From positions 1 to 52,066 of the forward strand of contig JARLHO010000129.1 of NCBI GenBank assembly GCA_031292215.1: a stretch of DNA of 52,066 nucleotides, read 5' to 3'. The position numbers and the translations under genes are program-made. This document shows positions 1 to 7,194 of this stretch, piece after piece. The notes beneath the pieces are model-generated. The model searched no databases, was not told the DNA's origin, and saw nothing but the letters and a program-made list of their open reading frames with translations. The DNA is from Syntrophobacteraceae bacterium (lineage in GTDB: Bacteria; Desulfobacterota; Syntrophobacteria; Syntrophobacterales; Syntrophobacteraceae). Within the stretch, counting starts at the first letter, position 1. The number at the start of each line of letters is the position of its first letter.

Positions 1-452
1 ATATTGTTTGGCCGAGCTTCATTGGCGTCTCCCGTGGCTAGTGTTGTTTTCGTCGACCGCACTTTACCACAAGATCGTTGATGGAGCTCTTTTTTCAAAC
101 CTTAATCACTGCCTCGGACGGACTTTTGCAAGAGGCTCAATATTAAATAAATTGCTTTGATTCTCAGAAATCGCCAGGGGACCAAACAAATTCATTCCGA
201 TTCAGAAATTCATTCCGAGCAGAGGGCAGGGCCAGAGGGAAAATTATCTGCATTAGTGAATCTGATTTAAAGGGGGAATGGTCGGTATGGTGCAGGTTTT
301 GTTTTTTGCGAAAAGGTCGATTTTAAGAAACAATTGATTCTGAGGCGCAAATCTAATTGTACCAAGAAAATATGGAACCCAAGTTAGCAATCAGTTAACA
401 ACAAGCTAACCCATTACTAAAAATTACCACCTAAGCCATTGTTTTTATTGAG
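1..452. other. AT-rich non-coding stretch next to tRNA-Arg
   Basis: No convincing coding frame is seen on either strand. The stretch is visibly richer in A and T than the rest of the window. It holds a 13-bp direct repeat (AAATTCATTCCGA at 188-200 and 206-218). It lies just beyond the 3' end of the tRNA-Arg gene, the usual side for integrase-mediated insertions. That fits an integration scar, but no second copy of the tRNA 3' end (att site) is visible. Confidence 0.4.
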
Positions 453-525
453 AGGGCGACGCGGGGGTCGAACCCGCGACCTTTGGTTCCGGAGACCAAC
501 GCTCTATCCACTGAGCTAGTCGCCC
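453..525 (-). tRNA. tRNA-Arg (anticodon CCG)
   Basis: A full cloverleaf can be folded on the minus strand. The acceptor stem GGGCGAC pairs with GTCGCCC, the D arm is GCTC/GAGC, the anticodon stem is TTGGT/ACCAA with loop CTCCGGA, and the T arm is GCGGG-TTCGAAC-CCCGC. The loop gives anticodon CCG, which reads the arginine codon CGG. The base in the discriminator position is T and no CCA is encoded, so CCA would be added after transcription. The neighbouring region carries phage-like remnants, which fits a tRNA used as an integration target. Confidence 0.95.
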
Positions 526-678
526 ACGATTTGCGTAGCGCGCTTTTTCGGGAGAATTGCGCCCGTTTTTGCGTCCACAACCGTTTTAAGATACTCTTCC
601 TGCCGGGCCGCCGCAAGTCTTAAGTCGTCCTCGCTCGCGATATTATAACTGCTCCAGGACCTCTCGCGTGAGAGCCAT
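516..678 (-). pseudogene. Frameshifted small gene (about 53 aa) running into the tRNA
   Basis: An ATG at 678, preceded by a GGAAGG ribosome site about 8 bases upstream, opens MALTREVLEQL and then meets a TAA. Removing one A from the TTATAATATC stretch joins this to a frame reading about 40 further residues (IASEDDLRLAAARQEEYLK and on), which ends ILPKKRATQIVGD. The stop TAG is formed by the first bases of the tRNA gene. The joined protein is polar and looks genuine in composition. I do not recognise the family. Either a one-base indel killed a small phage-type gene or the assembly has an error. The overlap with the tRNA 5' end suggests that foreign DNA abuts the tRNA. Confidence 0.45.
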
Positions 679-792
679 TGCGAGAGCCTTCCCGATTACC
701 CGACCGGATTAATGTTGCGGACCCCTCTGTACGCCGGCGGCCGTAAGATGTGGTCAGCATGTAGGGCTTTCCTTCAGGGTCTACGTCTTAAT

Positions 793-1009
793 CCTGACAA
801 TTACCCACACATGCGCCCACTTATCTCCTTTTGCAAAGTTGCAAATAAGGAGGGCGAGCGAGCCCAGCCGGTCCATGCGCGTCATTGCAAGCGGCTGGAG
901 AGTAAATCCCCCCAACCCTTTTGCAAAAAAGGGGGGCGATCAGGCCAAGCCCCTTTCTTGGGAGTCTCCGCTAAGGGGTAAGTGGGCGCATGTGCGGGTA
1001 ATTGTCAGG
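793..1009. mobile_element. MITE-like element with 31-bp inverted ends and 7-bp target duplication
   Basis: The ends 793-823 and 979-1009 are inverted copies matching at 30 of 31 positions, starting CCTGACAATTACCC. Both outer sides carry TCTTAAT (786-792 and 1010-1016), which reads as a 7-bp target-site duplication. The 155-bp interior has no credible protein. It holds further palindromes, including a C6/G6 hairpin at 908-936 with a TTTTGCAAAA centre. The length of 217 bp, the terminal repeats and the lack of a transposase fit a miniature inverted-repeat element mobilised in trans. The parent transposase family cannot be assigned from this window. Confidence 0.75.
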
Positions 1010-1084
1010 TCTTAATCGGGGGGGGGCGGCGGTAAGCGCCTCATCCCCATTCTTAGCGCCGGGACCTCATCATGGGGGGCACCC

Positions 1085-1342
1085 TTATGCACACTGCGGA
1101 CCGGGTCCGCCCATCATCGGATACAAGCGGTTAAGCATTGCGTCGGATGTCTCGTCACTCGGGACTCCTTCATGAGTATGATGCTGTCCATGGACTTCGC
1201 CGGGTGCGGGCGCCGACTCGTTTTCGTGGGCATGCGGAGGGGTGAGGACTTCGCCGTTATCGTGAGTGTGGGTGACCTGGTGGCGGTGGACTTTGCCGCC
1301 GTCGTGGGTATGGACAAGGGGGTGTGCGTGGGTGATTGTCAT
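1085..1342 (-). CDS. His-rich small protein, 85 aa
   Basis: The frame starts at ATG 1342 with a clear AAAGGA ribosome site about 8 bases upstream. The first 58 residues hold 14 histidines, mostly as repeated HTHD, HAH and HRH pairs, after which the tail (DAMLNRLYPMMGGPGPQCA) has none. There is no signal peptide or membrane segment. Such His-X-His clusters bind nickel, zinc or copper in other proteins, so metal binding or buffering is a reasonable guess and no more. The gene lies downstream of the lysozyme and small-ORF remnants on the same strand, so it may belong to the same decayed prophage. I do not recognise a named family. Confidence 0.6.
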   Translation of the reverse strand: MTITHAHPLVHTHDGGKVHRHQVTHTHDNGEVLTPPHAHENESAPAPGEVHGQHHTHEGVPSDETSDAMLNRLYPMMGGPGPQCA

Positions 1343-1410
1343 GGTTTAATCCTTTCTTTTTTTGCGTTTGAGTCCTGGAGACAAACGGTTGCCGGTACGG
1401 GCGTGGCGCC

Positions 1411-1662
1411 CTATTGCGCGCCCCGTCCCGGCTTATGCTCCACGATGTCTGCGGGCTTAATTTGCGTAAGATTATCGAATAGAGACACCTTCGCACCTCG
1501 ATACGCCGCGCTCCGTGGACATTCTTTTGCCTTCGCCGATGTCTGGAAGCTTCCTTCATACCAAGTTGCTTCCATGATTAATCCGGTGGGTTGCGCTTTG
1601 CTCCAGCCACCCTGCGACTCGGCCGGCGCCTTTGCCTTTACCGTTTCGCAGGCAGGGCAAAA
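1411..1662 (-). other. Open extension behind an in-frame TGA (possible 3' part of a broken gene)
   Basis: Directly after the TGA that ends the 57-aa gene at 1663, the same frame stays open for 83 codons to a TAG at 1411-1413. It begins FCPACETVKAKAPAES and ends VEHKPGRGAQ. The CPxC pair next to the TGA invites thoughts of a redox or metal site. Possible readings are a nonsense mutation in a phage gene, UGA recoding (no SECIS element could be shown) or chance. The 320-bp gap between the 57-aa gene and the His-rich gene holds nothing else I can support. Confidence 0.25.
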
Positions 1663-1709
1663 TCATTTTTTGGCAGGTCTTTGGGTGCCTTGGCGGGCAG
1701 TTTGGACAT
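1638..1709 (-). CDS. Tiny ORF (23 aa) resembling the start of a phage DFALP-type small protein
   Basis: The ORF starts at ATG 1709 with a GAGGAA ribosome site 7-8 bases upstream and encodes 23 residues beginning MSKLPAKAPKDLPKNDFAL. It overlaps the 3' part of the 57-aa gene in another frame. From memory, small phage proteins often begin with a similar lysine/proline-rich run followed by DFALP, then continue with a charged helix that is absent here. It may be the truncated head of such a gene. The ribosome site is the best evidence that it is or was translated. Confidence 0.3.
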   Translation of the reverse strand: MSKLPAKAPKDLPKNDFALPAKR

Positions 1710-1836
1710 CACTTATTTCCTCCTCGATTCTGTTTTTCATGGAGCTAAAAAGTTCGATGGGCCTCATGCTGTAGGCATCGGCATTTTTCACCGCTATTTC
1801 CATAATGTAGATAAGCTGGTCAGGTGTTAGTTTCAT
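1663..1836 (-). CDS. Small unknown protein, 57 aa
   Basis: ATG 1836 (MKLTPDQLIYIMEIAVKNAD) is chosen over a longer in-frame start because an AAAGGAG ribosome site sits about 9 bases before it. The product is a short, mostly helical, charged protein ending in a basic tail (GTQRPAKK). It begins 38 bases after the lysozyme gene on the same strand, so the two were probably co-transcribed. The stop is TGA and the frame continues open beyond it. I do not recognise the family; a prophage origin is likely from context. Confidence 0.45.
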   Translation of the reverse strand: MKLTPDQLIYIMEIAVKNADAYSMRPIELFSSMKNRIEEEISDVQTARQGTQRPAKK

Positions 1837-1874
1837 ACTCCATGCTCCTTTGCCGCTGGGCTTGTGGGCGACAA

Positions 1875-2339
1875 TCATCGGATCGCGTCCATTCTATCCG
1901 CCAGGCGCCTGCAACGTTTGGGCGCCTGCTTTGCATATCGACTTGACCGAATCGACTGAGCGGCCTTTTGCCAGTCGCGCTCGGCGACAGCCGCTCTTAG
2001 CCGCAGCCAGTCCCGCAGCTCGTAGCCGAGAGCGAAGGCCATGTTTACTAGCACTCGCTGCACTCCATCGGGCAGGCTGTCGAATTCATGGAAAACCTGG
2101 CTGCAGCAAAGAACGGCGTCATCTAGCTCCTCACAAAACCGCTCGCTGCCCGTGTAGTCGGGGATACCGGGTTTTAGCCACGTGGCAATCCCTGGCGCAA
2201 GCCCATGCGCCCCCTGGTTGTGCCCCATTCCACAGGCCCCATGTCTTTTTAAATCCTTGCAGGGATTTGACAGGGTTCCCTCGTCCTGCGCAATCCGGGT
2301 GCGCGGAGCTGTATCTGCTTTGAGTGCGATGGTGTTCAT
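1875..2339 (-). CDS. T4-type phage lysozyme (endolysin) homologue
   Basis: Enzymes of this family (GH24) cut the glycan strands of peptidoglycan during phage lysis. The 154-aa product aligns with T4 lysozyme over its length. IAQDEG holds the catalytic Glu (E20), CKD the Asp (D29), GMGH gives H40 at the same 11-residue spacing from the Asp as in T4, and the C-terminal part RVLVNMAFALG...DWQKAAQSIRSSRYAKQAPKR matches the conserved helices. The third active-site residue, Thr26 in T4, is Ala here (A35), so activity is doubtful or altered. ATG 2339 is used rather than the TTG one codon earlier; AAGGGGG precedes it. No holin or structural phage genes are next to it, so this is a prophage remnant. 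Confidence 0.72.
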   Translation of the reverse strand: MNTIALKADTAPRTRIAQDEGTLSNPCKDLKRHGACGMGHNQGAHGLAPGIATWLKPGIPDYTGSERFCEELDDAVLCCSQVFHEFDSLPDGVQRVLVNMAFALGYELRDWLRLRAAVAERDWQKAAQSIRSSRYAKQAPKRCRRLADRMDAIR

Positions 2340-2706
2340 CAACTGTTCCCCCTTACCTTGTCGCCGAAAAAATTGGTTTATGGGAACCGTCGGGTGCGGC
2401 CAAATTTTTACGCACCGCTCGATCGATTTGACCGCCGGGCGACGATCGCCGAAATTTGTGGCGAGTTGGGGGGTATTGTAGCCAGAGATAGCGATCCGAC
2501 CAAACGGCAGATAGAAGCGGCAACTAATGCGGCAAATAGACGCGGCAACCAGAAGCGGAAAAAATCAGGGTGGGCCAAAAAGTGGGGAAATTATTGGGGG
2601 GGGTGACGCACGGAAAGAGGGGATAAACCAGCGAAGGCTACAGGCCTTGAGCCCGGGCAGCGAGGTACCCCGGGAGGCGTTTTTTATAAAAACCGGCCAG
2701 GATCAT
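2340..2706. other. Intergenic stretch without supported gene
   Basis: This 367-bp gap separates the lysozyme remnant from the SlyD-type gene. A plus-strand frame of about 80 codons can be drawn (basic, from a TTG at 2358), but it has no ribosome site and no recognisable motif, so I do not call it. No repeat or strong hairpin with a T run was found. Confidence 0.4.
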
Positions 2707-3186
2707 TTAAAAGATTTCGGGCGTTTTCGCGCAGGTGGGCCTCATTTCCTCTTTTGTCGCAGGCCGCACCTCTTGGATCAAAATGTCGAACTCAGCCCGC
2801 GTTCCAGCCCTCGGGTCGTTAAAGTCGGCAACTATCGCATCTTCTCGGAGCTCTTTTACCATAAACTGCACGAGGCACCCGCGCTTTCTCTCGCGGTACA
2901 TCCTGCCGGCTTCGAGCCGCTCCTGCTTATAGTCGGACCGTGGCAGCTCGCGAACAAGATCGGGGTCGACCACGCCAAAGATCTCTTCAGGCGGGACAGT
3001 GACCGTGACGCGATCGCCCGCCTTTTTATTCATAAGCGCGGTTTCAACGGAGCGATACTGCACATCGACTCCCATTACGAAGCTGCACATCTGAGAGCCC
3101 GTAACGAGCCCGGTCCCATCTGCGGGCATGATCTTCATCCCGCATTCGATCGTAACCTTCGAGCATTCTTTGACCAGTTCTTCCAT
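2707..3186 (-). CDS. slyD: FKBP-type peptidyl-prolyl cis-trans isomerase, SlyD-like
   Basis: The product is predicted to catalyse proline isomerisation and act as a folding helper in the cytosol. Of 159 residues, the N-terminal FKBP half carries GTGLVTG and the VETALMNKKAGDRVTVTVPPEE segment. The pattern EIFGVVDPDLVRELPR (about 69-83) is typical of SlyD. DFNDPRAG (121-128) matches the SlyD element that closes the inserted chaperone flap. The His/Cys-rich metal-binding tail of E. coli SlyD is missing; only a short tail PTCAKTPEIF follows. The gene stands alone, divergent from pgeF. Its start ATG 3186 is preceded by a GCGGGGAGG-type site. Confidence 0.85.
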   Translation of the reverse strand: MEELVKECSKVTIECGMKIMPADGTGLVTGSQMCSFVMGVDVQYRSVETALMNKKAGDRVTVTVPPEEIFGVVDPDLVRELPRSDYKQERLEAGRMYRERKRGCLVQFMVKELREDAIVADFNDPRAGTRAEFDILIQEVRPATKEEMRPTCAKTPEIF

Positions 3187-3380
3187 AGCCTCCCCGCTCC
3201 ACTGTTTTGTTTACAATCCATTTATTGTAACAGCGGATCGCAAAAAAGGGGATATTTTCTGTTTACTGTGCGGCCCATTCTGATTAAAAGCTATGAGTAA
3301 ATGAGATACTGTGAAAATACAAATCGAGGGTCCGGACATCTTTTCCGTTTCCCTTTAGACCTTGATTCAGGCTGGATTTG

Positions 3381-4166
3381 ATGGAGCACGTTATTTCGAG
3401 CAAAAACCCGCCGCGGATCACTTTCCAGAATTTGTCCCGTGTGGCCGGGCTTTTTCACGGAGTCTTCACGAGGCGAGGAGGAGTGAGCGCGCCGCCATAC
3501 GAGAGTCTGAATGTCGCGGCAAATAATGGCGACTCAATCGAGGCGGTGGGCGAAAACCTCGCGCGGGTAAAAGAGACCGCAGGGGTCGAGTGGCTGGTTT
3601 CAAGCAACCAGGTTCACGGGGACGGGCTAAATTTTATAGATGCCAAGGCCGCTAAAAAACTCGAAGTCCGAGCGCCAATGCTTATTTCTCCCCCCGGGGA
3701 CGCTCTTTCGACCAACATGACAGACCTTGGTCTTCTGATAAAGATCGCCGACTGCCAGTCGATTTTGCTGGTCGACCCGGATAGCCGCGTAATCGCCAAC
3801 ATTCACAGCGGATGGCGGGGAAGCGTCTTGGACATTGCAGGCAAAACCGTGCGCAGCCTTAAGAGATTGGGGCTAAACCCCGCGAAAACGCTTGCGGCCG
3901 TATCGCCCTCCCTGGGCCCTTGCTGCGCGGAATTTATAAATTACAAAAGGGAGATTCCCGAAAAGTTCTGGCCCTTCCGGGTCGGCCCCCTTCACTTCGA
4001 TTTTTGGGCGCTTACCCGGTCGCAGTTAACGGCCGCGGGCCTAAGGGAAGAAAACATCGAAATTGCGGCAAAGTGCACCGTGTGCGGAAAAGCGGATTTT
4101 TTTTCCTACCGCGGCGAGGGTGAAACCGGGCGCATGGCGTCGATAATCGGCTGGAAGCGGCCGTAG
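3381..4166 (+). CDS. pgeF: PgeF/YfiH family polyphenol oxidase-like protein
   Basis: This family was annotated as laccase. Characterised members act on purine nucleosides or edit cell-wall precursors (removing misplaced L-Ser). The 261-aa product has the three conserved metal-site residues: H79 in SNQVHG, C125 in ADCQSILL and H142 in HSGWRG. It has the usual FTRRGGVS start and a late CTVCG element. ATG 3381 is preferred over the TTG immediately before it; the ribosome site is weak. It leads the pgeF-pyrK-pyrD group with an 18-base gap to pyrK, so it is probably co-transcribed with pyrimidine synthesis genes. Confidence 0.88.
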   Translation: MEHVISSKNPPRITFQNLSRVAGLFHGVFTRRGGVSAPPYESLNVAANNGDSIEAVGENLARVKETAGVEWLVSSNQVHGDGLNFIDAKAAKKLEVRAPMLISPPGDALSTNMTDLGLLIKIADCQSILLVDPDSRVIANIHSGWRGSVLDIAGKTVRSLKRLGLNPAKTLAAVSPSLGPCCAEFINYKREIPEKFWPFRVGPLHFDFWALTRSQLTAAGLREENIEIAAKCTVCGKADFFSYRGEGETGRMASIIGWKRP

Positions 4167-4184
4167 AGCTTTCGGGAGCCCGTT

Positions 4185-5054
4185 TTGGATAAAATCATCG
4201 AAGAGGCCCGCATAGTTTACCAGGAAAGGGTTTTGGGGCAGACATTCCGGCTCGGGCTCCATTCGCCGGAAATCGTCTCCGCGGCCCGCCCGGGCCAGTT
4301 TGTGATGGTTCGAGTTCGTGAAGGGATGGATCCTTTGCTGCGCCGCCCCTTTTCGTTTAGCCGGATATACCCGGAACGGGGGGATTTCGAAATCCTCTAC
4401 AGGGTCGTTGGCCGGGGCAGCTTGCTGCTGTCCCGGCTGGCGCCGGGGGAGGGCTTAAATCTTGTCGGGCCACTGGGTAACGGGTTCGAACTCCCGGGAA
4501 AGGAGTCGGCGCCCCTGGCCTTTATCGCCGGAGGTATCGGGATAGCGCCTCTTTTGGAACTGATCGCCCGGATCACATCCGAGCGCGGCAAAAAGGGCGC
4601 GGAAGGGCTGCGTCTTTTCTACGGCGCGCGGTGCGCCGATGAGCTTTTGCCGGAAGATGCGCTGCGCATGCCGGGCCTTCGGGTGCACTTTTCAACCGAT
4701 GACGGCAGCTCCGGCTACAAAGGCCGGATAACCCGGATGTTTGAAGAGGTTTTGGCGGAGGGTGAGTTTCGGCCCTGCGGGATTTATTCATGCGGACCGC
4801 TCGCGATGCAGCATAGCGTTGCAAAATGGGCGCTTTCAACCGATACGCTCGCACAGCTTTCCATGGAGTCGCTCATGGCGTGTGGCATCGGGGCCTGCCT
4901 TGGGTGCGCTCTACCGGCCTCAACGCCCGAAGACCCCGGCGCCGAGCGTTTCGTTCACGTGTGCGAAGACGGTCCGATTTTTTTAGCGGGATCTATCAAA
5001 TGGAAAAACATTCCGGCACAACAAACCGCGCCCCCGACCTGGCCGTTCAATTAG
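4185..5054 (+). CDS. pyrK: Dihydroorotate dehydrogenase B, electron-transfer subunit PyrK
   Basis: PyrK passes electrons from PyrD (FMN) through FAD and a [2Fe-2S] cluster to NAD+ in the fourth step of pyrimidine synthesis. The FAD motif RRPFSFS is at 53-59 and the nucleotide-binding IAGGIGIAPLLEL follows at 114-126. The four cluster cysteines C233, C238, C241 and C260 have the family spacing C-x4-C-x2-C-x18-C. The start is TTG 4185 after a GGGAG site. The C-terminal 55 bp overlap the pyrD start, which implies coupled translation of the two subunits. Confidence 0.95.
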   Translation: MDKIIEEARIVYQERVLGQTFRLGLHSPEIVSAARPGQFVMVRVREGMDPLLRRPFSFSRIYPERGDFEILYRVVGRGSLLLSRLAPGEGLNLVGPLGNGFELPGKESAPLAFIAGGIGIAPLLELIARITSERGKKGAEGLRLFYGARCADELLPEDALRMPGLRVHFSTDDGSSGYKGRITRMFEEVLAEGEFRPCGIYSCGPLAMQHSVAKWALSTDTLAQLSMESLMACGIGACLGCALPASTPEDPGAERFVHVCEDGPIFLAGSIKWKNIPAQQTAPPTWPFN

Positions 5055-5998
5055 GGCCGCTACGGCTTAAAAACCCGGTCATGAGCGCTTCGGGCACCTT
5101 CGGCTACGGCAAGGAATATGCGAGTTTCCTCGATCTAAGGCGTCTTGGAGCGGTCGTTGTCAAGGGCATATCCCTTGAGCCCCGCGCCGGAAACCCGCCT
5201 CCCCGGATCGTTGAAACACCGGGGGGCATGATGAACGCCATAGGCCTTGAAAACGTCGGAGTCGAAAAGTTTTTGTCGATAAAGCTCCCCTTTTTGCGGG
5301 AACTGGGCGTGCCGGTCATCGTAAATATCTTCGGCAATACGGTCGATCAATACGCGGAGATTTCCGCCCGCCTGGACGGGGCGCCGGGGATAGCAGCCCT
5401 CGAGATAAACGTCAGTTGCCCGAACGTAAAAGAGGGCGGCATGGTCTTCGGGACCGATCCGGCGATGACTGAAGCAGTTGTTCGCGCGGTAAGGGGTGCG
5501 ACTTCTCTTCCCATAATCACCAAACTCACCCCCAATGTCACAAGTATTTCGGAAACCGCCAAAGCGGCCGAGGGGGCCGGAAGCGACATAATTTCCTGCA
5601 TAAACACGCTTGCCGCCATGGCCGTTGATGTTTTTTCCAGAAGGCCGCGGCTGGCAAACGTTTACGGGGGACTTTCCGGACCCGCTGTAAAGCCGGTGGC
5701 TCTTCGGTGCGTCTTTGAGGTGTGTCGGGCGGTTAAGTGCCCGGTAATCGGGATCGGAGGCATCACGAGTGCTACGGACGCACTCGAATTTTTGCTCGTC
5801 GGCGCGCGGGCCGTGCAGGTCGGGACCGCCAATTTCACCAATCCCGCCGTAATGGTGGAAATGATCGAAGGAATCAGCCGATTTCTTGAAGTCGAGGGAA
5901 TGGGCGACCTTAATAGCTTTATTGGAAGCCTCGATACGAGCTGCCTTTTCCCGTTTGCCGAAGACTCCTGCGCTCTCGTCCAATCGGAGATGTCGTAG
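5000..5998 (+). CDS. pyrD: Dihydroorotate dehydrogenase B, catalytic subunit (class 1B)
   Basis: The enzyme oxidises dihydroorotate to orotate with FMN, using the PyrK partner to reach NAD+. The 332-aa product shows SASGTFGYG (29-37), VVVKGIS with a flavin-contacting lysine (K55), and NVSCPNVKEGG with the catalytic cysteine C140, the mark of class 1. IGIGGI near the C-terminus binds FMN phosphate. ATG 5000 is chosen because upstream sequence in this frame only shadows pyrK and the family normally starts just before the LGPLRLKNPV segment. It overlaps pyrK by 55 bp. Confidence 0.95.
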   Translation: MEKHSGTTNRAPDLAVQLGPLRLKNPVMSASGTFGYGKEYASFLDLRRLGAVVVKGISLEPRAGNPPPRIVETPGGMMNAIGLENVGVEKFLSIKLPFLRELGVPVIVNIFGNTVDQYAEISARLDGAPGIAALEINVSCPNVKEGGMVFGTDPAMTEAVVRAVRGATSLPIITKLTPNVTSISETAKAAEGAGSDIISCINTLAAMAVDVFSRRPRLANVYGGLSGPAVKPVALRCVFEVCRAVKCPVIGIGGITSATDALEFLLVGARAVQVGTANFTNPAVMVEMIEGISRFLEVEGMGDLNSFIGSLDTSCLFPFAEDSCALVQSEMS

Positions 5999-6208
5999 AC
6001 AAAAATTTGCCGGAGCAAAAGGTCGGTCGTAGTGGATATTGGCTTTTCATTTCTTACGCCACGCGCCGAGCCCTGCCTCTGCTCCCTTTAAGCCCGCCAA
6101 ATACAGCATAAGCCCTATTGTCTCCATTTGCTCCCGGACTAAAATTTGCCAAGATGAATTGAGGGCGCCTAAAGCCCGTAATCCACCTCTTAGAAGGACG
6201 GCCAGCAT

Positions 6209-7186
6209 ATGAAGAACACGATCATTTCGGCTACCGCCAGCTATTTGCCCGAAAACGAGGTCCTAAACGAACAGTTGACACAGTTTCCGGCCGATTCCAG
6301 GCCGCGCATAGCCGAAAAGACAGGGGTGCTCGCAAGGAGGATCGCCCCCGAGCATTCGTGCACGAGCGATCTGGCGATCGAAGCCGGTCTCAAATGTCTT
6401 GAGAAAGCGAAGTTTCCCCCCGAAAAGGTCCAGGGCGTGGTCCTTTCCACCTCGTCTCCGGATTGCGTGCAGCCCCCTACAGCGGCCCGGGCGCAGGCCG
6501 GCCTGGGCGTTCCCCAGGCATTTGCCTTCGACATTAATTCGGTCTGCTCGGGCAGCACTTTCGGCATCTGCATGGCCGACGCCCTCATAAGGTCCGGAAG
6601 GTTTGAAAACATATTGTTCATTGCCGCGGAAATGTATTCCAAGATTCTTAATCCCAACGATTTCGGCACCACTCCCTACTTTGGCGACGGCGCGGGAGCC
6701 ATACTGTTTGAAGCGGGCGTAGGCGAAAAAGGCGTCCTTCACTCATGCCTTGGGACCGATGGCCACATGAGCGAAGAAGTGGGCGTTTTCGGGGGCGGCA
6801 CGCTAAACCCGTATAGAAGGCTTCCCAATCCGAATTCGATTTACCTCAAGATGAACGGGCGGGCGATAAAAGAATTCGCCCTGAAAAGAGGTTGCGAAAT
6901 CATAAGAAGGCTTGCGGGCGAGACCGGGATAGATTTAAGTGATGTCGACTGCTTTATCTGCCACCAGGCAAACGTCAATATTTTAAAGGAATTGGCGGCC
7001 GGCCTTAACGTTTCCTTTGAAAAGTTTTTCGTAAATCTTGACCGGTACGGAAACACCGCCAGCGCATCGGTGGTGATAGCGCTAGACGAAGCCATCGAGG
7101 CCGGTATGATTGGCGAAGGAAGCCTTGTTGCAACCGTTGCGTTTGGCGGGGGGTTAAGCTACGGGGCGAATTTGATCAGGTTTTAG
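6209..7186 (+). CDS. fabH: 3-oxoacyl-ACP synthase III (FabH-type)
   Basis: The product condenses a short acyl-CoA with malonyl-ACP, normally the start of fatty acid synthesis. Of 325 residues, the catalytic triad is visible as C113 (SVCSGSTFG), H252 (CHQAN) and N282 (GNTASAS). The closing FGGGLSYGANLIRF element is typical. Length and motifs fit FabH, but it stands alone rather than in a fab cluster. A role in a secondary acyl pathway (alkyl-quinolone or olefin types use relatives) cannot be excluded. The ribosome site AGAAGGA precedes ATG 6209 by about 11 bases. It converges on the ROK kinase gene. Confidence 0.88.
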   Translation: MKNTIISATASYLPENEVLNEQLTQFPADSRPRIAEKTGVLARRIAPEHSCTSDLAIEAGLKCLEKAKFPPEKVQGVVLSTSSPDCVQPPTAARAQAGLGVPQAFAFDINSVCSGSTFGICMADALIRSGRFENILFIAAEMYSKILNPNDFGTTPYFGDGAGAILFEAGVGEKGVLHSCLGTDGHMSEEVGVFGGGTLNPYRRLPNPNSIYLKMNGRAIKEFALKRGCEIIRRLAGETGIDLSDVDCFICHQANVNILKELAAGLNVSFEKFFVNLDRYGNTASASVVIALDEAIEAGMIGEGSLVATVAFGGGLSYGANLIRF

Positions 7187-7194
7187 ACCATTTT

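Noticed and set aside
712-981. Open frame of 89 codons inside and before the MITE-like element
   Set aside because: It reads through palindromes and repeats, has no ribosome site and no protein-like pattern.
2358-2606. Basic open frame of 82 codons upstream of the SlyD-type gene
   Set aside because: TTG start without a ribosome site, and no recognisable motif.
5135-5983. Long minus-strand frame opposite pyrD
   Set aside because: Shadow of pyrD; arginine/glycine-rich and without ribosome site.
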